DNA of 64,000 bases, from assembly GCA_034509755.1 (NCBI GenBank), contig CM067541.1:24930501-24994500 (forward strand), in the 5' to 3' direction. Each line of letters starts with the position of its first letter. Positions within the stretch are counted from its first letter, which is position 1. Source of the stretch: Anisodus tanguticus. Its lineage: Eukaryota; Streptophyta; Magnoliopsida; Solanales; Solanaceae. Positions 44,265-56,918 of this stretch are shown here, one piece after another. A program made the translations under genes and the position numbers. Below the pieces are notes generated by a model. It did not search any database. It was given only the letters and a program-made list of their open reading frames with translations, and was not told where the DNA came from.

Positions 44265-44658
44265 AGCTTAAGGAATTTAATAATTAATTTTGTGTTCATT
44301 TGTTCTTGTTTAACAATTACAGAACGTTGTAAAAAAATGTGTATGTTTGTTGTTTCGGTGTAACGAACTTGTATGTTGTTTGGAGACTAAAATCTTCGGG
44401 TAGAATTGAGATTAAAGTTTTCATAACTTTCTACTCATTTGGGTACTTGATTTGAAGATATAAAAACTTCATCAAGTATACAACATACAATTTACTGCAT
44501 TTTGTTTCAAGTATTTTAAATATGTTTATGTAACCTTGATTCGGTTTGAAGAAATAAAATCTTCACCGTTGTGTATTATATTTGTTGCTGTCAAAACTGA
44601 TTCGGTTCGAAGTCTTCACCATTTATTAAATTTTTCTGTTGTTTCATTTGCGACAGAA

Positions 44659-45754
44659 ATGGGAGACATGACTCCAAATTTGAATGCTACTGCTACTGCC
44701 ACACCAGCCCCCATGGTTGGTTCTACCAGCAATGTTGCGTCCTCCGGTCGTATCGCACCAAAAGACCGCTCCCAGAGAAGCCTGGAAAATTCACGGAATT
44801 GATTTCAAACGATGGCAACAAAAGATGTTCTTCTATTTAACTACTTTAAACCTCCAAAAGTTTATTAAGAAAGTCGTTCCGGTTTTGCCGGAATCAACAC
44901 CTGAGAATGAACGTTTTGTTGTAACTGAGGCGTGGAAGCACTCAGATTTTTTGTGCAAGAATTATATTCTTAGCGGACTGGAGGATGATCTTTACAACGT
45001 CTATAGTAATGTGGAAACATCAAAAGAACTATGGGATGCGTTGGAAAAGAAATATAAAACAGAAGATGCTGGATTAAAGAAGTTTATCGCTGTCATGTTT
45101 CTAGACTACAAAATGGTAGATGACAAGTCTGTTGTTACTCAAGTTCAAGAGTTGCAGGTTATCATCCATGATCTACTCGCTGAAGGTTTGGTGATTAGTG
45201 GGGCGTTTCAAGTTGCGGCAGTAATAGAGAAGTTGTCTCCTTCATGGAAGGACTTCAAAAATTACTTGAAACACAAGCGAAAGGAGATGACACTGGAAGA
45301 TCTCATCATCCGGTTGAGAATCGAGGAAGATAACAAGGCAGCGGAGAAGAAGGCAAATGGGAGATCAACCATAGGGGGATCACATATTGTTGAAACTGCC
45401 CCAACTAATCTGAAAAAGAGGAAAAATGCATCGGGACCAAGGAGCTATCCCAACAAGAAGAAATTCAAGGGAAACTGCCACAATTGTGGAAAAATCGGAC
45501 ACAAAGTTGCAGACTGTCGTGCTCCGAAAAAGGAAAGGAAGAAGGGTCAGGCTAATATGGTTGAAACAAACGAGGAAGTTGATGACTTGTGCGCTATGTT
45601 GTCTGAGTGCAACCTAGTGGGAAATCCGAAAGAGTGGTGGATTGACTCTGGCGCCACTCGCCACATTTGTCTTGTTAGAGAAGCCTTTGCTTCATATGCC
45701 CCGCCGGCCCGACGAGACCATATATATGGGAAATTTCGCAACGGCCAAAATTGA
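44659..45754 (+). pseudogene. gag and protease start of copia-3, frameshifted
   Basis: The ATG at 44659 opens MGDMTPNLNATATATP. A frame change near 44770 moves the rest into the frame starting EAWKIHGIDFKRWQQKMF. That frame has the gag core (SDFLCKNYILSGLEDDLY, ELWDALEKKYKTED), the CCHC knuckle CHNCGKIGHKVADC (about 45477-45518), and the protease active site WWIDSGATRHIC near 45637. A second frameshift near 45700 separates it from the rest of protease. Confidence 0.88.
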
Positions 45755-48621
45755 AGGTTATGGAAAGATACTGCTGAAGATGACATCTGGCAAGGTGGTG
45801 ACTCTCAACAACGTTTGTCATGTTCCTGAAATTAGGAAAAATCTAGTATCTACCGGACTTCTAGTAAAGAATGGTTTTAAGTGTGTTTTCGTTTCTGACA
45901 AGGTTGTAATAAGTAAGAACGAGATGTACATAGGAAAAGGTTACCTCACAGAGGGCCTTTTCAAACTGAATGTAATGGTCGTTGCCAATAATAATAAAGT
46001 TTCTGCTTCGTCTTACTTACTTGAGTCAAATAATTTATGGCATTCACGTTTAGGACATGTCAATTATAGAACCTTGCGAAAAATGATTAGTTTGGAAGTA
46101 TTGCCTAAGTTTGAATGCAATCAATCAAAATGTCAAATCGTGTTGAGTCTAAGTATGTTAAACATCCTTATAAGTCAGTTGAAAGGAATTCAAGTCCTTT
46201 AGACTTAATCCATACAGATATTTGTGACATGAAGTCAATCCCATCTCGCGGTGGAAAGAAGTATTTCATAACTTTTATTGACGATAGTACGCGGTATTGC
46301 TACGTTTATTTACTTAATAGTAAAGATGAAGCAATTGAAGCATTCAGGTAATACAAAACCGAAGTTGAGACTCAACTTAACAAAAAGATTAAAATGATAA
46401 GGAGCGATAGGGGCGGTGAATATGAATCTCCTTTTGAACAAATATGTTTGGAATATGGCATTATTCATCAAACAAGCGCCCCTTACTCGCCACAATCAAA
46501 CGGAATTACGGAAAGGAAAAATAGAACCCGAAAGAAATGATGAATGCCCTCGTTAATAAGTTCGGTTTACCCTAGAACTTGTGGGGGAAGCCATTCTAAC
46601 AAACTAGCCGAATACTCAATCGAGTGCCCCATAGCAAAACAAAATCTATTCCATACGAAAAGTGGAAAGGAAGGAAGCCCAATTTGGGATACTTCAAAGT
46701 GTGGGGGTGTTTGGCCAAGGTGCAAGTTCCTAAACCCAAAAGGGTAAAAATAGGACCTAAAACCATTGATTGTGTTTTCATAGGATATGCCACAAATAGT
46801 AAGGCATATCGATTTCTGGTTCACAAATCAGAAAATCCCGACATTCAGGTGAATACGGTAATTGAATCAGATAATGCTGACTTCTTTGAAACCATATATC
46901 CGTATAAAAGGAATGTGAATCGTCTAGCAAAGAATCTAAACGACATCGGGAAGAAACAAAGGAAAATATTCCTGATGAGGAAAATCCAAGACGCAGCAAA
47001 CGTCAAAGGACGTCTACTTCCTTTGGACCAGAATTTCTAACATTTTTGTTAGAGAATGAGCCTCGAACCTTCAACGAAGCTATGTCTTCATCGGAAGCTC
47101 AATTTTGGAAAGAGGCAATCAATAGTGAGATAGAATCCTTATTAAACAACCATACTTGGGAATTGGTTGATCTTCCTCCAGGGAATAAACCTTGAGGTTC
47201 CAAATGGATTTTCAAGCGGAAAATGAAAGCTGATGGTACTATTGATAAATATAAGATAAGACTAGTTGTTAAAGGGTTTAGACAACGAGATGGTCTTGAT
47301 TACTTTGATACATACTCTCCGGTAATGAGGATTACATCCATTCGGGTGTTAGTAGCGTTAGCCGCCGTGTACGGTCTTGAAATCCATCAAATGGATGTGA
47401 AAACAACCTTCTTAAATTGAGAGTTAGAGGAAGAAATTTACATGGAACAACCTGAGGGGTTTGTAGTCCAGGGAAAGAGAAGAAGGTGTGTCGACTTGTT
47501 AAGTCTCTTTACGAACTAAAACAAGCACCCAAACAGTGGCATGCAAAATTTGACCATACAATGCTGTCAAATGGATTCAAGATAAATGAGTGTGATAAAT
47601 GTGTCTACATTAAGAACACTCCGAACCACGTAGTCATTGTTTGTTTGTACATGGATGATATGTTGATAATGAGTAACGACATTGCTAACATAAATGCTAC
47701 TAAGCGCATGCTTGCTAGTAAGTTTGATATGAAAGACTTAGGAGTTGCCGATTTAATTCTGGGAATTAAAATCCATAAGACTCATCAAGGTCTAGCATTG
47801 TCTCAAACTCATTATATTGAAAAGGTACTTGAAAAGTTCAAGTATTTGGACTTTAAAGTTGCAAAGACGCCAATTGATATGAACCTTGCTCTTGCAAAGA
47901 ATAAAGGTGAAAGTCATTCTCAATTGGATTATGCCGAGTGTTGGGAAGTTTGATGTATATCATGAATCGTACGCGACACGATATTGCGTGTGCTATAAGT
48001 AAACTAAGTCGCTACACTAGTAATCCCGACCAAAAACATTGGCTGGCAATGAAACGAGTTTTGGGGTATTTAAAACATACTCAAAACTTTGCTTTGCATT
48101 ATAACAGGTATCCTGCAGTTATTGAAGGGTACAGTGATGCAAATTGGATCACCGGTTCAATCGAAACTAAATCCACAAGTGGATATGTTTTTACCATAGG
48201 TGGAGGATCGGTGTCTTGGAAGTCATCCAAATGACATGTATCGCCCGCTCTACAATGGAATCTCGAGTTCATAGCTTTAGACAAAGCCGGTGAAGAAAGC
48301 CGAATGGCTCGGAATTTCTTAGAAGATATTCCATTTTGGCCCAAACCGTTGGCTCCTATATGCATACATTGCGATAGCCAAGTGGAAATAGGAAGAGCCG
48401 GGAGCCTTATGTACAACGGAAAGTCTCGTCACATACGACGAAGACATAATACCGTTAGATAACTACTCTCTAGTGGAATTATCACAATTGACTATGTTAA
48501 GTCAAGAGATAATGTGTCGGATCCACTAACTAAAGGCCTAACTAGAGAGGTAGTTGAAAGATCATCAAAGGGAATGGGACTATGGCCGAGGAGAAGTCAT
48601 CGTGACGGTAACTCTACCTAG
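45705..48621 (+). pseudogene. pol of copia-3 (protease, integrase, RT, RNase H), disrupted
   Basis: After the frameshift, protease continues at 45705 (RPDETIYMGNFATAKIEGYG). The integrase zinc-binding part follows (LWHSRLGHVNYRTLRKM near 46040). The DDE core is spread over frames: HTDICDMKS, MIRSDRGGEYES and NGITERKNRT. RT is at about 47100-47900 with GFRQRDGLDYFDTYSPV and an intact YMDDMLI box. RNase H ends at TAG 48621 (DPLTKGLTREVVERSSKGM upstream). Stops at 46349, 47418 (in the N-G-E-L-E-E-E-I region) and 48232 and several frameshifts inactivate it. Confidence 0.9.
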
Positions 48622-49180
48622 AAGACTGGAGATCCCAAGATCTAGGTTCAAAGAGATCAAACAAAGTCATTAATGATGGTTCAACATTGTCACAATAACT
48701 CTTTGGTCCATTCTCGTGATGAGACAATGTTCAGTACCAGGATAAAGCATTACGGCTTTTTAATGGTTCCTAAGTTTGGTACGGGGTATATCAAATAGTA
48801 TATCTACGGGATGACACATTTAGGAATCACCTATGTAAGTGTGAAGTGTAAGCCGCTTCAAGGAGAATTATGTAAGGCCAATTCTCTACGCACTTATGAA
48901 CCAGGCAGTGTTCATGGCTGAAACGAACAAAACAATGAGAACCAAAGACGGTTAAAGGGTTAATTGTGTGACATGTGGTTGTCTAGGTATACACCAAAGC
49001 TCGACGGTTCAAGGATATCAAATCTACCGATTGACCGAGTGTATCCGACATATGTTCACTACGGAAAGTTCAAAGAGAAATCTACTTATCTAGATGCGAT
49101 TAATCCTTGCTTACGAATCACACAGTTTTTTGTCATGCATGTTTTTCATCATATAGCCATTCCCCATTCATGTGGGGGAT
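48622..49180 (+). other. Non-coding 3' region of copia-3
   Basis: About 560 bases with no substantial frame run from the end of pol to the G-rich polypurine tract (TGTGGGGGAT at 49171-49180) that abuts the 3' LTR. A 79-codon frame at 48964-49203 has no recognisable motif. Confidence 0.6.
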
Positions 49181-49689
49181 TGTTAAAGCTAGTTAATGAA
49201 TAAAGCTAGCTAAGTTGGTGTGAATGAGAAATGGAGGGAAAATGATTTTTTTCTTTTTCTGGAAAAAAGGCAAAGGCCTTTCCGAACAGTCACCAACCTA
49301 TTCCAAAGAGGCACCTTCGAGGCTATATAAACTGAGGCAATGCCTCATTTTTAATACACAAATTTTTTTTCCTGCATCTGAAATTCTGCATTCTTTTTCA
49401 CAAATAAAACTATCGAGTCTTACTGTGTTTCGTTGCCAACTTTGAGTTCGTCGAAGGCGTTTGATGTACCGCTACTCCTGCGACTGGTATATCCGTTTTA
49501 TCCTGGGAGGAAGTAATCCATAACCTCGGGTACAGTGAGTGGATTAAATTCCTTAAGGACACACAGTGAATTCGTGGTCTCGGATATTTTCTTACTTCTG
49601 CATTATTTTTCCAGTTTCTGTTTTTCTGGTTTTGGTTTTTTCGTTTGGTTTCTGTTTTTCCTGATTTTTTGAACACAGGCCCGATAACA
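49181..49689 (+). repeat. 3' LTR of copia-3
   Basis: It starts TGTTAAAGCTAG and ends CCCGATAACA, 509 bases. Relative to the 5' LTR it has an extra block rich in T and A (about 49235-49270, with GATTTTTTTCTTTTTCTGG). Confidence 0.94.
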
Positions 49690-49694
49690 CTAGC

Positions 49695-50864
49695 TATATA
49701 TGAGCTCAAACATTCTGGAGCTGCAATTCATGTGAGATTCTCAATGATGGAGAAGCTAAGTAATTGAAGCTCCAATAAGTTCTCTTTCTAATATTTTGAT
49801 CATCTTTTTTGTCATAATCATCAATTAGTCATTGGATTCAGACAATAGACTGGTTACTCATATTTGTTTTTTCCTAACTATGCTGACTTATGATACTTTT
49901 GTGTAGTTTTTAAATATAAAAATTTTATTATAAATTTTTTGAAGAATCTATACTTGAATTCATAAGCAAATTAATTGTTTTAACCACCATACTCCAACTC
50001 TTTCACATTAATTAGGCAGGGAGAACATTGCAAAAGAAGCAAGGTGACAAATAGGGGTGGGGTTCGGGCAGTTTGGATTGGATATGAAAGTTTTTGTTTG
50101 GAAGTTTGCTTTTTGAATTAAAGAAATTACAATCCAAATTCAATCCGAATAACCTACGCATGAGTTGGATTTTTTAAGTTCGATTTTGAATTTCGATTTG
50201 GATATTCAGATTTTCGATTTTGATCTTGTAGGCTGTAAGTTGAACTTCTTCTTACAAAAATGAACATCCAAATCAAGTATTCATATTAAATTACCTTAAT
50301 AGTATCTCATTCTCATCACAATCACCAAATAAACTGGTCAAGCACAGAAATCATTATCAAGGAAATGCAATTAGAGATATTAATAAGGCCATAAGATTTA
50401 ACAATAGTAAAACCATGTCGAAAGCACAAAATATTATATTTATGACAATGGCTTAGTAAATTAGTAGTACTATGTATGAGCTAATGTCTAACGGGTAGGG
50501 TATTAGACTTATTAGTATTGGGGATATGATTAGTAGATTAATGATTAATGGGTAGGACTACATATAATTTAATAGATTAAGTACCAAATACAATATCCCA
50601 TGGAAACTCAAAAATTTTAAAACTTAATTCGAAATCCAAAATTCATCAGATTCAGCATGTGATAGTCGTATCGTCACTGCTACTCCAACTCGTATCGTCC
50701 AGATTTTTGTTGTTGGAACAACCCTCAACAATCGTAGAAGAACAAATCCAAAGAGCTCAATCGGGGATGGAGCTCAAATGCTTACTTCGTTTGGTTCACT
50801 TTACAATTTGGTTCGGAATACTAAGTGAGATCACTGGCTAATTAAGTTAATGGATTTGAAATTT
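49695..50864. other. Intergenic stretch without supported genes
   Basis: A TAGGGGTGGGGTTCGGGCAG motif at about 50053 resembles a hAT terminus, but no partner end was found. The 60-codon frame at 50659-50841 has no recognisable motif. Confidence 0.35.
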
Positions 50865-50869
50865 AATAT

Positions 50870-51133
50870 TGTTAAATATAGAGTATATGTATCGTATATA
50901 CCGTGATATATACTTACCTTAAATAAGTGTATATCATGGTTTTGTCCTCAAAATAAAGTGTAAATAATTTGTATTAATTAGTATTGTATACTTACCATAA
51001 TTGTATAGTTAGTCTCCAATTAGAATAATGTTTTAGGAGTAGAATAAGAATAAGATTTTTCTATTATGAAAATATGTAAATTGTATATATACTCTTTCAA
51101 TTAATGAAAATAATCAATGAATTATTTCTTTCA
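50870..51133 (+). repeat. 5' LTR of copia-4
   Basis: It starts TGTTAAATATAG and ends ATTTCTTTCA, 264 bases. Confidence 0.93.
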
Positions 51134-51147
51134 TCGTATCAGAAGTC
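51134..51147 (+). other. Decayed primer-binding site of copia-4
   Basis: TCGTATCAGAAGTC replaces the expected initiator-Met complement of TGGTATCAGAGC type. Confidence 0.65.
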
Positions 51148-51268
51148 TAGGTTCATATTCTCTCTCAATTTTTTCCGTCCAAACAATAGGATTCCGAGCT
51201 CCCTTCATCGGTTTCCGTGCCCGGAAATTTTTCTTCCAAATCCCTTTCTCACATCGTTTGTTGCTATT

Positions 51269-51862
51269 ATGGCTAAGAACACGTTTCACCCTGCCCTTAA
51301 AGTTTCTAACATCAAAAATCACATCCCTCTTATTCTTGAAATAGAAAACGTCCAATATGCGACGTGGGCCGAACTGTTCAAAATTCACGCACGTTCGCAT
51401 CAAGTTATCCATCACATAATCCCCGCGGCTCCTGAGGATACGGAGGTGCCTAAACGCGAGGATGATCCTAAGTTGTGGACGACTCTTGATGCCACCGTCC
51501 TTTAGTGGATTTACTCCACTATTTCTACCGATCTGTTGCAGACGATTATTGAGCCGGACGCTACGGTGATGGCTGCTTGGGATAGGCTGCGTGACATATT
51601 CCAAGATAATCAAAATTCTAGAGCTGTTACACTTGAGCAAGAATTTTCCCACGTCCATATGAAAAATTTCTCAAACGTTTCAGCGTATTACAAAAGGTTG
51701 AAAGAATTGGCGGACCAGCTCCGCAATGTTGGTGCGCCTGTTAGCGACGATCGTCTTGTTCTCCAGATGGTTGTTGGCCTCTCCGAGGCCTATAATGGCG
51801 TTGTTACTCTCCTTCGTCAAAGTAATCCTCTCCCGAAGTTCTATCAAGCCCGTGACTACTAG
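51269..51862 (+). pseudogene. gag of copia-4, one in-frame stop
   Basis: The frame starts MAKNTFHPALKVSNIKN and has the same UBN2-type core as copia-1 (WAELFKIHARSHQVIHHIIP). A TAG at 51503-51505 interrupts it inside the LQWIYSTIS block, and it then stays open to 51862 (ALLSEAYNGVVTLL-like region). The N/G-rich tail follows in other frames. No zinc knuckle. Confidence 0.87.
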
Positions 51863-54800
51863 TACTAGTCCCGTGGTCATGATGACGTTCTCCACTAATT
51901 CTCATAATTTTGGTGACAATTCGTCCCCAAATCGGTCTCAAGGAGTCGCCAAAAATAGTCGGAAAAATAATGGCAAAAATCGCGGGGCAATCGCGGTGGT
52001 AACGGTGGCAATAACAGCGGCAGTGGGACACGCCACAACAACAGTGGGTCACAAACCAACTGGTCCCAGCCTTGGGCCCCTTGGCCGTGGGCCTGGGACA
52101 GTGGGCAGTGGCCCAATATCCCTTATTTTGCTGGGCCTCCATCTCACGGGCAGTGGTCTGGGCAGAATTTCAGGCCCAACTCGTAATAACCCAGTTATTT
52201 TTTATGCAGTGATGGGCCGGGGCAGCAAGCCGGGGTGCTTGGGCCTCAGCCTCAACATGCCTACCATGCAGCAGGCCCCACTCAGACCGACATTGAAGCG
52301 GTAATGCACACACTTGATTTAACTCCACCGGATCCGAATTGGTACATGGACACCGCCGCCACTACCCACATAACATCTGATTCAGGTACTCTCTCATCTT
52401 TTTCCAATTTGGGCAACCCTTGTGGCATAATTGTTGGTAATGGTAATTCTATTCCGATTCGTGGTTATGGTCATAAAACTGTCTCCCCCTCCATCCACCC
52501 ATTGTCTTGAAAAATACCCTTCATGCCCCTAAATTGATTAAAAATTTGGTGTCTGTCCGTAAATTCACCACTGATAATTCTGTTTCGTTAAATTTGATCC
52601 GTTTGGGTTTTCTGTGAAGGATTTCAAGACGGGGAGTCCTCTCATGAGGTGTGATAGTAGGGGAGATCTTTATCCTATCACACAAAGTTTTGGTTTCTCG
52701 AGTCAAGCCTTGCCATCAACTTTTGCAGCCCTTGCTCCTTTCTTGTGGCATGTCATCCGGGGTAATCTATTTTGTCATCTTTAGATAAAAATAATTTTAT
52801 TTCTTGTAAGGGTACGCGTAGTACTTCGAATTGTCAATCTTGTTGTTTAGGAAAAATTATTAGATTGCCTTTTATAGACTCTAATTCTCATACGTAAATG
52901 CCATTCGATATTATTCATAGCGATTTATGGACATCTCATGTTTTCAGTTTTTTGGGTCATCGTTATTATGTTATATTTTTGGATGATTATTCCAATTTTT
53001 TATTGACTTTTCCTATAGCGAAAAAATCTCAATTTTTTTCTATCTTCTTAAAATTTAGAGCATTCATTAGAACCCAATTTGAACGGAAAATCAAAAATAT
53101 TCAATGTGATAATGGCAAAGGATATGATAATGGAGTATTTCGGGAGTTTTGTGCTAATAATGGGATCAATTTTCATTTTTCTTGTCCTCATACATCTTCA
53201 CAAAATGAGACAGACGAACGCAAAATTCATATCATTAATAACATTGTCCAAACTTTATTGATTCATGCTTCCGTACCCCTTTCTTTTTGGCATCATGCTC
53301 TACAAATGGCTACATCTTCTTAACATTCTTCCGTCCAAAGGTTTGACATATGCGTCCCCTCTTCAAATTTTATATAATAAGACTCCTTCGTATTCATATC
53401 TTAGGGTCTTTGGGTGCTTATGTTATCCATTTTTTCCGTCCACCACAATTAACAAACTTCAGGCTCGGTCTAGCCCTTGTGTGTTTTTGGGTTATGCGTC
53501 TAATCATCGTGGTTACTAATGCTTTGATTTATCGTCTAATAAAATCATCGTTAGTTGCCATATTATTTTTGATGAATTCCAATTTCCATTTGCTAAGGTA
53601 AATAGTCTCGTGTCTAGTTCGTATAATTTTTTAGATGATGGTGTCTCCCCGTATCTTATCCACCATTTTTTAGACGCATCCCGCACCCCAAATCTGCCAG
53701 TAGGTCCACTGCCCGCTGGACCTACAAACTCGTCACCCACCACTGTTCCAGTTTCCGTCCATGGGCCAGCCACTGTTCCAGTTTCCGTAATTGGGCCAGT
53801 GGCTCAGCCCAATACAGAAACTATCCCAATTTTGGCATCAGGCACTGTTACAGTTATCCGTTCTGGGCCATCAAGCCCATTGCATGCTGGCCCGTCCGTC
53901 ACGTGTCCCGATATTTCCCAAAATCTGCCCAATTGTTCCTCTAGTCAAAGACCAGTCACTCGTAGTCAACAAAGTATTTTTAAACCAAAAAGACATTTTA
54001 ATTTAAATTCTAATGTTCTTCGATCACCCCTACCCCGTTGTCTGCTTTAAATGACCCGAATTGGAAAATTGTTATGACCGACGAATATAATGCTCTTATT
54101 GATAATAAGATGTGGGAGTTGGTGCCCCGTCCATCTGGTGTTAATATTATTCGGTCTATGTAGATTTTTGCTCATAAGGACAATGCTGACGGTTCTTTTG
54201 CAAGGCATAAGGTTCATCTTGTAGGTGATGGTAGAACTCAGCAGGTGGGTGTAGATTGTGGTGAGACATTTAGTCCGGTGGTCAAACCGGATACCATTCG
54301 CACTGTGCTCTACTTGGCTCTTTCGAAAGCATGACACATTCATCAGTTGGACGTAAATAATGATTTGTTACATGGTGATCTTAAGGAGAAGGTCTATATG
54401 CATCAGCCATTGGGGTTTAGGGATCCCAAATATCCTCATCATGTCTGTTTATTGAAGAAGTCCTTGTATGAGCTTAAGCAGTCCCCACGGGCTTGGTATA
54501 AGAGGTCTGCAGACTATGTTTCGACTATTGGGTTCTCTCACAGCAGATCTGATAATTCATTGTTTATATATCGTCATGGTTCTTCATTGGCTTATATATT
54601 GTTATTTGTGGATGATATTATCTTGACCGCCTCTTCGGATGCATTACGCAAGTCTATCATGACAATGCTCAGTTGTGAGTTTGCTATGAAAGACTTGGGG
54701 CCTTGAGTTACTTTTTGGGGATTGCTGTCTCTCGTCATGCAGGTGGGTTGTTCTTATCCCAGAGAAAGTATCTAATTGAGATCATTGAGCGAGCTGATAT

Positions 54801-55539
54801 GTCCTCATGTAAGTCCACTTCCACTCCAGTTGATACTAAACCCAAGCTAGGTGTTGCGGCTGGCTCCCTCTACGAGGACCCGACCCACTATCACAGTCTG
54901 ACAGTGGCTCTTCAGTATCTTACTTTCACAAGACCAGATATTACGTATGCCGTACAACAGGTATGTTTGTTTATGCATGATCCCAGCGTTGAATACATGA
55001 ATGCACTCAAACGCATTATTCGATACATCTAGGGGACACTTTACTATAGCCTACATCTATATCCGTCTTTGACGTCTACACTTGTCTCATATACAGATGC
55101 TGATTGTGGTGGTTGTCCAGATACCAGACGTTCAACGTCCGGCTATTGCATGTTTCTTGGTGATAACTTGATTTCCTGGTCTGCAAAGCGTCAGTCAACT
55201 TTGTCCCGCTCTAGTGCCGAGGCCGAGTATCGAGGGGTGACCAATGTGGTCTCTGAATCATGTTGGTTACGTAATATTCTTTTGGAGCTTCATTGTCTTA
55301 TTCAGAAAGCTACCTTGGTTTACTGTGATAATGTTAGTGTCATCTACCTTTCTGGTAATCCGGTTCAGCACCAGCGCACTAAACACATCGAGATGGACAT
55401 TCACTTTGTTCACGAAAAGGTAACTCGTGAACAAGTACGCGTCTGCCATGTCCCTTTCATGTATCAAATTGCAGACATCTTTACCAAAGGTCTTCCGTCC
55501 GTACTCTATGAAGATTTTAGGGATAATCTCAGCGTATGA
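51863..55539 (+). pseudogene. pol of copia-4 (protease to RNase H), disrupted
   Basis: Protease is near 52340 (WYMDTAATTHIT, where the active-site DTGA reads DTAA). Integrase core is at 52898-53323 (HSDLWTSHVF, IQCDNGKGYDN, SSQNETDERKI), then 53265-53519. RT is at 54347-54706 with LLFVDDIIL. RNase H is open at 55069-55539 with YTDADCGGCPDTRRSTSGY, SSAEAEYRG and QIADIFTKGLP, ending in a stop after DNLSV. Several stops and frameshifts (for example near 52508, 53517 and 54163) break the polyprotein. Confidence 0.9.
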
Positions 55540-55566
55540 AGACCGCCCGCTATGACTACAGGGGTG

Positions 55567-55810
55567 TATTAAATATAAAGTATATGTATAGTATATACCG
55601 TGATATATACTTACCTTAAATAAGTGTATATCACGGTTTTGTCCTCAAAATAAAGTGTAAATATTTTGTATTAATTAGCATTGTACACTTACCATAATTG
55701 TATAATTAGTCTCCAATTAGATTAATGTTTTAGGAATAGGATTTTTCTATAATGGAAATATGTAAATTGTATATATATCCTTTCAATTAATGAAGGGATT
55801 ATTTCTTTCA
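55567..55810 (+). repeat. 3' LTR of copia-4
   Basis: 244 bases ending ATTTCTTTCA and followed by the AATAT target duplication. Confidence 0.93.
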
Positions 55811-55815
55811 AATAT

Positions 55816-56872
55816 ATACACATTTAATAGATTTTTCTTAACACATATACTGGATCTGGGTCAAAATCAGTCGTTGATTTTACTATGCATTCACCCTTGA
55901 ATTCCACCTTAACTCCGGATAACAAGAAGATGAAATCCGATTTTGCCACTATTTTAAATATATGGGACCCAATATTCCACTTGTCATATTTTTAAAGGGG
56001 TCTCTAATGACAAAAATGGTCCCTTATGTTTGAGGATAAGTTTAAAATAGTCCCTTAAGCATGTACAAAATAATTTTGGTTCTTTAAATTTATCATAAAA
56101 TAATATTTTAGTCTCAATCAAATATTTATCGAACTTTGTCTATTAAACTTGACTAAAACTATGAGAAAAGAAAAACTTAACTATAAACATCAAGAAAGTT
56201 CCATCAAATTCTAAAATATGCAACATATAAAACTGTACCAGACACTAAGCATATCAAAATGTATCTGCTACACCAAAACTAGGTGCAAAGAACCAACCAC
56301 TGACCTAGTGGATAAATCAGAAATACAGAAATAAAAACAATAATTTGTAAAAAGATAACAGAAATCACACCTCAAAAACTACAAGAATTGTACCTCTAAC
56401 TGTGAGTTCCGTTGGGCAGGAAATTACTTATAGTTAGTAGCGACCCTGATTACCTTATAACTACCAATTACCAGGCCTAAATCGGGGAGTCGAAACTAGT
56501 AACAGCTTTGGGTCGGAATAAGCTTTCAAGAGAATGTCCTATCTTATAGGAATGTTTCGCTTCTTTTCATAGTTCCCGTCAAATCTAACTAACATAGTTC
56601 TATAATATTTGACGGAGACCAAAAGCGTTAACTTTTTACAAACTTAAAGGACCAAAACTATATACAACATACTTTAGGGATGCTTTTAAACCTAATTCCA
56701 AACATAAGGGACCATTTTGTCATTTTATCAGAAAAAGTCTATGTTAGTTATATTAACCGAAACTGGGAATTAGTTAGAACCTTTCTCTTTCTCTCTTTCT
56801 CTATTTTGTTCCATTTGATTTGTGGATTTTGCTTCATTTTTTGCTTTCCTTTTTCTGTAAATTCAAATTGGT
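55816..56872. other. Intergenic region with a MITE-like element
   Basis: Most of this stretch is the inverted-ended element at 56007-56724. Nothing else is supported. Confidence 0.45.
56007..56724. mobile_element. MITE-like element with about 28-bp inverted ends
   Basis: The left end AATGACAAAAATGGTCCCTT continues TATGTTTG. The right end AAACATAAGGGACCATTTTG continues TCATTT and is its near-exact complement. The interior is AT-rich and has no frame. The target duplication could not be fixed, so the exact borders are uncertain by a few bases. Confidence 0.7.
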
Positions 56873-56918
56873 GAGTTCTACATCACAAGGTAGAAGTAAT
56901 GTCTGTGTAAACTCTATC
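56873..56918 (+). repeat. Left half of a TS SINE / RTE tail split by hAT-2
   Basis: GTGAGTTCTACATCACAAGG, TAGAAGTAATGTCTGTGTAA and ACTCTATCC match the middle of the TS tail. The missing right half, GTGTGAGATTACATTGGGTA then TGTTGTT, resumes at about 60403-60438 behind hAT-2. Confidence 0.75.

Larger units (their letters stand above)
43785..49689 (+). mobile_element. Copia-3: Tork-like Ty1/copia retrotransposon, full length, coding-defective
   Basis: LTRs at 43785-44264 and 49181-49689 are flanked by CTAGC duplications (43780-43784 and 49690-49694). Gag with a CCHC zinc knuckle, protease, integrase, RT and RNase H follow in copia order. Gag and pol are unlike those of copia-1, -2 and -4; the YMDDMLI box and gag suggest the Tork group (inference). 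About 560 bases of non-coding sequence lie between the end of pol and the 3' LTR. No TGG-type primer-binding site follows the 5' LTR. The LTRs differ at about ten positions plus one 38-base insertion in the 3' LTR. Confidence 0.94.
50870..55810 (+). mobile_element. Copia-4: Ty1/copia LTR retrotransposon related to copia-1, defective
   Basis: LTRs at 50870-51133 and 55567-55810 are flanked by AATAT duplications (50865-50869 and 55811-55815). The primer-binding site after the 5' LTR is decayed (TCGTATCAGAAG). Gag and pol align closely with copia-1 along their length, but the LTRs share only short blocks with copia-1 (for example the ACTTACCATAATTGTATAGT phrase and the ATTTCTTTCA end), so these are sister families. 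The 3' LTR starts TATTAA instead of TGTTAA and is 20 bases shorter than the 5' LTR through small deletions. Confidence 0.94.

Noticed and set aside
48964..49203. Possible env-like or extra gene at the 3' end of copia-3
   Set aside because: The frame is only 79 codons, runs into the 3' LTR and has no signal peptide or membrane segment. The region looks non-coding.
50659..50841. 60-codon plus-strand frame upstream of copia-4
   Set aside because: Short, with no motif and no supporting splice or start context.
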